Positions 26,844 through 32,161 of a DNA stretch of 32,161 nucleotides are shown here, piece by piece. The notes beneath the pieces were generated by a model. That model ran no database searches, had not been told where the DNA came from, and was given only the letters and a program-made list of their open reading frames with translations. The stretch is taken from the NCBI GenBank assembly GCA_017883585.1, contig JADGNG010000033.1, forward strand, positions 1-32,161. The letters are read 5' to 3'. The stretch is from Candidatus Bathyarchaeota archaeon. GTDB taxonomy: Archaea; Thermoproteota; Bathyarchaeia; TCS64. Every line of letters begins with the position of its first letter. Within the stretch, counting starts at the first letter, position 1. A program made the position numbers and the translations under genes.

Positions 26844-27231
26844 TTGCTAGGTTCACGAGAGCTAGCGGCGATAGCCGTGATGGCGGTGCTCTGCTTCGTC
26901 GCCACGTATTCGATAATGATACCGATCCCAGCCACCTAGGCTACTTCAACATTGGGAACGTTTTCATCATAATATCTGGGCTCGTGTTCGGATCCATAGT
27001 CGCCGGAGGCTTTGGCCCAGCGATATCTGACCGGATAGGCGGCTACTACTTCTCCGTGCCATTCACACTCATCATCAAGGGGTGCGAGAGATTTGTGGCT
27101 GGGTACGTCGGAGGGCGACTCGCGACCGCCAAACTGAACCGGGTGATCTTGGCCTGGACCCTGAGAGCGCGCGCGCTGGAGTCGTCGGGGTGCCAATCAG
27201 CCAGGCGCTGAAGACCCGAATCAAGCTCTAA
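26844..27231 (+). pseudogene. Decayed ECF transporter S component, three reading frames, internal deletion
   Basis: TTG 26844 behind SD AGGTGA: LLGSRELAAIAVMAVLCFVATYSIMIPIPAT* (stop TAG 26937); next frame GYFNIGNVFIIISGLVFGSIVAGGFGPAISDRIGGYYFSVPFTLIIKGCERFVAGYVGGRL; third frame AGVVGVPISQALKTRIKL* (stop 27229-27231). Confidence 0.8.
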
Positions 27232-27256
27232 ATATACGGCCCCCATCCTTCTATCC

Positions 27257-28138
27257 GTGTCTTCCGCCGAGAAAGCAGCGTCCCTTCTAACCAAGCTCGA
27301 TCCACGCGAGTTCAGGATACTCCAGAGCATAGAGCTCGGGATGGCCAAGTACGAGTTCGTCCCGGTGGAGACCATCGAGAAGTACTCCGGCTTGGGTCTA
27401 GACGAGGTGAAGCACTGGCTCGGCGAGCTCGACCATAAGGATCTTGTCTGGAGGCAGTCCGAGGGCTACGTGGGTTACATCCTCAACTACAACAGCTACG
27501 ATCTCCTCGCCCTGAACGCCCTCGTGAGGGGGGAGATAATCGACGCCCTTGGGATGCCACTCGGCATGGGGAAGGAGGCCGACGTACTGGAAGCCCTTAC
27601 CCCCGCCGGTGAAGGTGTGGCCGTGAAGTTCCACAGGCTAGGGCGGGTCAGCTTCAGAGATACTCGAAGGAAGAGGGAGTACCTCGCAGGGAGGCACCAC
27701 GTCTCCTGGCTCTACCAGTCGAGGCTCGCCGCGGAGAAGGAAAACATCGCCCTCACCCTCGCCTTCCACGCGGGGGTCTCCGTCCCCAAGCCCATCTACC
27801 AGAACAGGCACACGGTAGTGATGCAGCGTATCGAGGGGCACCAGCTCGGCGATGTCCCGAGCCTCGACAACCCCGAGGGCTACATGGATGAGATACTCGT
27901 CGACGTCCGCAAGGCGTACAAGGCGGGGATAATCCACGCCGATCTTAGCGAGTTCAATGTAATTGTCTCCAACGAGGGCGTTGTCTACATAATCGACTGG
28001 CCACAGTACATTTCCTCGAACCACCCGAACGCAGGGGAGATACTAGAGAGGGACGTGAAGAACATCCTCACCTTCTTCCACCGAAAATTCAGGGTTGAAA
28101 GAAGCCTAGAGGACGCGCTTCGGGCCATTAAGACCTGA
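27257..28138 (+). CDS. rio2: RIO2-type serine/threonine protein kinase, GTG start
   Basis: N-terminal winged helix, LGMGKEADVLEA, HADLSEFNVIV, IIDWPQYISSNHPNA. Confidence 0.95.
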   Translation: MSSAEKAASLLTKLDPREFRILQSIELGMAKYEFVPVETIEKYSGLGLDEVKHWLGELDHKDLVWRQSEGYVGYILNYNSYDLLALNALVRGEIIDALGMPLGMGKEADVLEALTPAGEGVAVKFHRLGRVSFRDTRRKREYLAGRHHVSWLYQSRLAAEKENIALTLAFHAGVSVPKPIYQNRHTVVMQRIEGHQLGDVPSLDNPEGYMDEILVDVRKAYKAGIIHADLSEFNVIVSNEGVVYIIDWPQYISSNHPNAGEILERDVKNILTFFHRKFRVERSLEDALRAIKT

Positions 28139-30230
28139 GGGCTATCTTCACGTCAAGCGCCTGACAACCCCCACCCTCCCCATAGACGAGTATGGGGTTT
28201 ATGTCCATCTCGGCGACCTCAGGGTAGGTGGTGACGAACTGACTGATGCGGAGGATCATCTCCTCCAGCGCCGCGATGTCCGCCGGTGGCTCGCCCCTTA
28301 TCCCCTTGAGGAGGGTGTAGGACTTTGTCTCTTTCACGATGCCCTCCGCGTCCCTCGCGTTGAGTGGCGCGATCCTGAAGGCGACGTCCTTTAGGAAGTT
28401 GACGTAGATACCGCCTAGACCGAACATGACCATGGGGCCGAACTGTGGGTCCCTGCTCATTCCGACGATCATCTCCCTCCCCCTCGGCACCATCTTGTCC
28501 ACGGAGACTCCGTATATCTTCGCCTCCGGGTGGGCCTTCCGGCTCTTCGCCATTATGTCGGCGAAGGCCTGGTGAACCTCCTCGGGACTCGTGATGTTGA
28601 GTACGACTCCCCCTATGTCGGTCTTGTGGAGGATGTCCGGCGAAACTATCTTCATGACCACCGGGTAGCCCATCTCCATGGCATACTCCACGGCGTCCTC
28701 GGGCTTCTCAGCCAGCTTGCTGGGGGGGGCGGCTATGCCGTATGCGCGGGCTACCTCCGCCGCCTCCGTCGGCAGCAGAACCTTCCTACAGTCGGCCCTC
28801 ACAGCCTTGAATATGGAGTCAACTTTCTTCTTGTCGACTGTATAGTTGGTGGGCTTCTGCTCGGGCGTCTTGAGATATCGCGAGTAGCGGTAGATGGCGT
28901 CTGCAGTCTTGATGGCTTTCTCAGGGAAGTCGAAGCAGGGTATCCCCTTATCCTTCAGGTACTTCGAAGCGCCCTCCACCTGATCGCCGCCCATGAAGAC
29001 CGCGAGCATCGTCTTTTCCGGGTGCTTCTCGTTGAGCCGAACCATCGCGTCGGCGGTCGCCATGCTGTCAGTCATCGCCTGCGGTGTGAGGAGGACGACG
29101 ACTAGGTTTATGCCCTGGTCCCAGAGAGCCTCCTCTATGGCGAAGGCGTACCTGTCGGCGCCGGCGTCCCCTAGGACGTCGATCGGGTTGCCCGTCGATG
29201 CCGCGGCGGGGAGACCCTTCTTGAGCTTCTCCTTCGTCTCCCCTTTCACCTCGGCCATCTTGACACCGAGGCGCTCCACGAGGTCAGTCGCAAGTATGCC
29301 CGGCCCGCCCGCGTTAGTGACTATTGCTATACCCTCATCCTTCGGCAATGGCTGCTCCATGAACGCGATCGCGTAGTTGAAGAGGTCCTCCATCGTGTCC
29401 GCGAGGATGACCCCCGATTTCTCGAAAGCCTTCTGGTAGGCGAGGAAGCTGCCGACGAGTGCACCAGTGTGGCTGCCCGCTGCCTTCGCACCAGCTGAGC
29501 TCGTGCCGCCCTTGACGACGATGATCGGTTTACACTTCGTGACCTGACTAGCGATCTCGATGAACTTGCTACCCCTTTCAATCGATTCTAGGTAGAGAAG
29601 TATGACTTTAACGTCAGGGTCCTCAGCCATGGCCTCTATGAAGTCGACCTCGTCGAGGTCGGCCTTGTTGCCGAGGCTGATGAAGCTGTGGAACCCTATG
29701 TCCTTCTTTAGGATCCAGTCGAGGATTGCGGTACCGAGGGCGCCACTTTGGCTGATGAACCCGATTCCACCCTTCTTTGGCAGGGCGGCGGCGAAGCTTA
29801 GGTCGATCGGCGCCCACGTGTTTATTGCCCCGAGGCAGTTGGGGCCCTGAATCCTCAATCCGTACTTCTTGGCGATGGCCGCGACCTGCAACTCGAGCTC
29901 CGCGCCTTCCTTGCCCGTCTCCTTGAAGCCGGCGGAGATGATGATCATGGACTTTACACCCTTCTCCCCGCACTCCTCGACGACGGGTGGGATGAGCTTC
30001 GCGGGGATGGCAACGACGGCTAGATCGACGTTGTCCTGTATCTCCTTGACCGAGGTGTACGCCTTGAGGCCCAGTATCTGGCCTCCCTGCGGGTTTATCG
30101 GGTATATCTTACCCTGGTAACCGCTCTTGAGCATGTTCCTGACGAGGATGTAGCCGACCTTGTTTGGCGTCGCCGAAGCACCGATTATCGCCACCGATGA
30201 GGGTCTGAAGATGGATTCCAGCTTTACCGT
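28128..30230 (-). CDS. ADP-forming acetate/acyl-CoA synthetase, fused alpha+beta; N-terminus appears to start at ACG 30230 (ORF track starts at GTG 30194)
   Basis: VAIIGASATPNKVGY CoA-binding, ISQSGALGTAILDW, AAGSHTGALVGS (phospho-His region), ATP-grasp beta part with DILHKTDIGGVVLNI. Confidence 0.92.
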   Translation of the reverse strand, partial: TVKLESIFRPSSVAIIGASATPNKVGYILVRNMLKSGYQGKIYPINPQGGQILGLKAYTSVKEIQDNVDLAVVAIPAKLIPPVVEECGEKGVKSMIIISAGFKETGKEGAELELQVAAIAKKYGLRIQGPNCLGAINTWAPIDLSFAAALPKKGGIGFISQSGALGTAILDWILKKDIGFHSFISLGNKADLDEVDFIEAMAEDPDVKVILLYLESIERGSKFIEIASQVTKCKPIIVVKGGTSSAGAKAAGSHTGALVGSFLAYQKAFEKSGVILADTMEDLFNYAIAFMEQPLPKDEGIAIVTNAGGPGILATDLVERLGVKMAEVKGETKEKLKKGLPAAASTGNPIDVLGDAGADRYAFAIEEALWDQGINLVVVLLTPQAMTDSMATADAMVRLNEKHPEKTMLAVFMGGDQVEGASKYLKDKGIPCFDFPEKAIKTADAIYRYSRYLKTPEQKPTNYTVDKKKVDSIFKAVRADCRKVLLPTEAAEVARAYGIAAPPSKLAEKPEDAVEYAMEMGYPVVMKIVSPDILHKTDIGGVVLNITSPEEVHQAFADIMAKSRKAHPEAKIYGVSVDKMVPRGREMIVGMSRDPQFGPMVMFGLGGIYVNFLKDVAFRIAPLNARDAEGIVKETKSYTLLKGIRGEPPADIAALEEMILRISQFVTTYPEVAEMDINPILVYGEGGGCQALDVKIALRS

Positions 30231-30414
30231 CGCGTATCACCTATCTTTTACGAAGGCGTTTCAACTCATACGGCCCTACCAATAAAAACGTTGACTATAG
30301 ACGATACACGTTCTGGGTCAATCATCATGGCCGGAGGCGGTTTATTCGGGGGCCATTTAGGTTTCCGGGGAGGATTCAGCCAGAAACTAGTTAAACGAAA
30401 ATGGTATTTACTCT

Positions 30415-31461
30415 ATGATCTCCGTGTCGGCTAAGCCCAAGGTGTTTGGTCATCTCCTCTTGGAGGTTATCCGCTCGAATCGCTGCGTGGCCTGTGGCTC
30501 ATGTGCCTCCATCTGCCCGGTCGACGCGATCAGCCTAATCGACGGCATACCGAAGCTGAGCGGGAAATGTACCGCCTGTGGATCTTGTTATCTGAGTTGC
30601 CCCCGTGTGGAATACGATTTCGCCGGGTTGGAGGAGGGAACCCTCGGGAGAAGGAGGAATCCCGGGGAGGCAGTGAACGGGATCATATTGGGGGCTTACG
30701 CCGTGCGGTCTCTGAGGACTGATGTCTTGGAGCACGCACAGGATGGGGGCGCCGTGACCTCCGTCCTCTTGAGCCTACTCAACAAGAATAGTGGGGCGAT
30801 TATGGCCGGGCGAGATAAGAAGAAGGGTTGGTTCCCGATACCGGTTCTCGCCAGGGACGAGAAGACGATAATAGGGTGCGCAGGCACGAAATACACGTCC
30901 ACCACTATGCTCCTCGCCCTGAAGGAGGCCGAGGGGGGGGACCTCGATAGTGTCTCGTTCGTGGGTACGCCCTGCCAAATCCACGCCCTGAGGCGGCGCC
31001 AGCAGCAGAAGAAGGACAACACGCTCGCAGTTGGGCTGTTCTGCATGGAGACCTTCGACTACGATAGACTGATGGCATACCTGATGGAGCAAGGCGTCGA
31101 TCCAGGGAAGGTGAGTAAGTTCGAGATCAGGAGCGGGAAATTCATTGCCCGTATGGGGGTGGATGCACCATTCGAGGTCAAGATTAGGAGGCTGAAGGAG
31201 CTGTCCCGCCCCTGTTGCAGGGTCTGTCAGGACTATACCTCGGAGCTCGCGGACCTATCCATGGGGAACATCGGCTCACCGGAGGGGTGGTCCACGGTCC
31301 TCGTCAGGTCGGAGAAGGGGAGGGCTGCCCTAAATGCAGCCGAGAAGGCGGGATTGGTGGAAGTGAAATCCCTGAGCGATTATCCTCCGGGGATGAGCCT
31401 GGTGGACAAGCTCGCGGATATGAAGAAGAGGGAGAACCGCGGGAAGCCGCTAGATCAGTAG
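30415..31461 (+). CDS. Coenzyme F420 hydrogenase/dehydrogenase beta subunit (FrhB) family protein with N-terminal 2x[4Fe-4S] ferredoxin domain
   Basis: CVACGSCASICPVDA and CTACGSCYLSCP; VSFVGTPCQIHALRR; CRVCQDYTSELADLSMGNIGSPEGWSTVLVRS. Confidence 0.9.
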   Translation: MISVSAKPKVFGHLLLEVIRSNRCVACGSCASICPVDAISLIDGIPKLSGKCTACGSCYLSCPRVEYDFAGLEEGTLGRRRNPGEAVNGIILGAYAVRSLRTDVLEHAQDGGAVTSVLLSLLNKNSGAIMAGRDKKKGWFPIPVLARDEKTIIGCAGTKYTSTTMLLALKEAEGGDLDSVSFVGTPCQIHALRRRQQQKKDNTLAVGLFCMETFDYDRLMAYLMEQGVDPGKVSKFEIRSGKFIARMGVDAPFEVKIRRLKELSRPCCRVCQDYTSELADLSMGNIGSPEGWSTVLVRSEKGRAALNAAEKAGLVEVKSLSDYPPGMSLVDKLADMKKRENRGKPLDQ

Positions 31462-32112
31462 CCCCTTCTGTTTCGCCCTCTCGATGAGACCCTTCAGGAC
31501 GTCCTCCCTGAGTGGGTGGGGTTTGCCGACGAGCATGACCTCGTAGTGGAGCTTCGCTAGGAACTCCACCATCCTGGAGTTTGTGGCCGCCTCCTCGATC
31601 GTCTTGCCAATTGTTGTTATTCCGTGGTGGGGCATCAGTGCGGCGACGTGGTCCTTCATGGCCTCGACGAGGTTGTCAGCCAGCTCGTCTGTGCCCGGAG
31701 GTGCAAATTTTGCCACCGGGATGCCCTTAGCGAGCGCGGGTGCCTCCGTGATCTCGATACCCATGGGTATGATCTCCGCGCCTATGATGGAGAGAATGGT
31801 CGAGTAGTGAGGGTGGACATGGACGACGCCTCCGGCATCGGGCCACTGCTTGTAGAGCCTCGTGTGGAAGGGCGTCTCTATGCTGGGCTTCTCCTTCCCC
31901 TCAAGCACCTTCCTTGTCTCGATGTCGACGACGATGAAGTGGTGGGGCTCAAGGTCTGCGAAGCTGTAGCCGGATGGCTTGATTACACACTTGTCCGTGC
32001 CGGGGATGCGAGCGCTTATGTTCCCTGAGGCGCCGTGTGTCAGTCCCTCGGCGAATATCTGTCGCCCAATCTTGGCGAGGCGCTCCCTAAGATCTTTCTC
32101 GATGGGGTCCAT
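31450..32112 (-). CDS. Class II aldolase/adducin family protein (L-fuculose-phosphate aldolase-like)
   Basis: EGLTHGASGNISARIPG, SIETPFHTRLYKQWPDAGGVVHVHPHYSTILS, MPHHGITTIGKTIEEA. Confidence 0.92.
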   Translation of the reverse strand: MDPIEKDLRERLAKIGRQIFAEGLTHGASGNISARIPGTDKCVIKPSGYSFADLEPHHFIVVDIETRKVLEGKEKPSIETPFHTRLYKQWPDAGGVVHVHPHYSTILSIIGAEIIPMGIEITEAPALAKGIPVAKFAPPGTDELADNLVEAMKDHVAALMPHHGITTIGKTIEEAATNSRMVEFLAKLHYEVMLVGKPHPLREDVLKGLIERAKQKGLLI

Positions 32113-32161
32113 CTGTGGTCAATACGATTCCGAGTCTTCGCTCTTATAAGCTCCCCGAAAG

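Noticed and set aside
26834-27211. Calling the 125-aa ORF a real short protein
   Set aside because: Its N- and C-terminal ends are out-of-frame readings; homology is limited to the central S-component segment flanked by matching pieces in the other two frames.
28530-29105. Long + strand ORFs opposite the acyl-CoA synthetase
   Set aside because: Shadow ORFs antisense to a clear conserved enzyme.
30327-30434. 35-aa Gly-rich ORF MAGGGLFGGHLGFRGGFSQKLVKRKWYLLYDLRVG*
   Set aside because: No SD and overlaps the start of the FrhB-like gene; probably chance, though a leader peptide cannot be excluded.
1-32161. CRISPR arrays, transposases, phage genes, toxin-antitoxin pairs, tRNA or rRNA genes
   Set aside because: Looked for on both strands; no regular spaced repeats, no recognisable proteins, no tRNA cloverleaf noticed by eye.

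Overview
Archaeal chromosomal window, TACK/Bathyarchaeia-like by inference only; no rRNA or tRNA is present to place it. Positions 1-7.7 kb hold an intact spc-type ribosomal protein operon (S17 tail, L14, L24, S4e, L5, S14, S8, L6, L32e, L19e, L18, S5, L30, L15, SecY) ending in a hairpin/T-run terminator. The rest is a mix: hisS, an EndA-family tRNA splicing protein, a small C2H2 zinc finger missed by the ORF track, an MBL hydrolase + nucS pair, divergent kbl/tdh (threonine catabolism), a frameshifted D-2-hydroxyacid dehydrogenase, an M16 peptidase, a TrmB-like regulator divergent from a tetraether-lipid-synthase-like radical SAM gene, ilvD, a methyltransferase, an Lsm protein, an HD hydrolase + OB-fold pair, threonine synthase fused to a PadR-type winged helix, an AT-rich ECF S-component beside a decayed GC-rich homologue, RIO2, a fused ADP-forming acyl-CoA synthetase, an FrhB-like protein and a class II aldolase. 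No CRISPR array, transposase or complete mobile element was recognised. The best second-look items are: (1) the ThrC-PadR fusion; (2) the ECF S-component pseudogene split over three frames next to an intact AT-rich homologue; (3) an apparent ACG start on the acyl-CoA synthetase; (4) an EndA homologue lacking two of three catalytic residues; (5) the TrmB/Tes divergent pair with two inverted repeats between them. All product calls come from reading motifs by eye, not from database searches.
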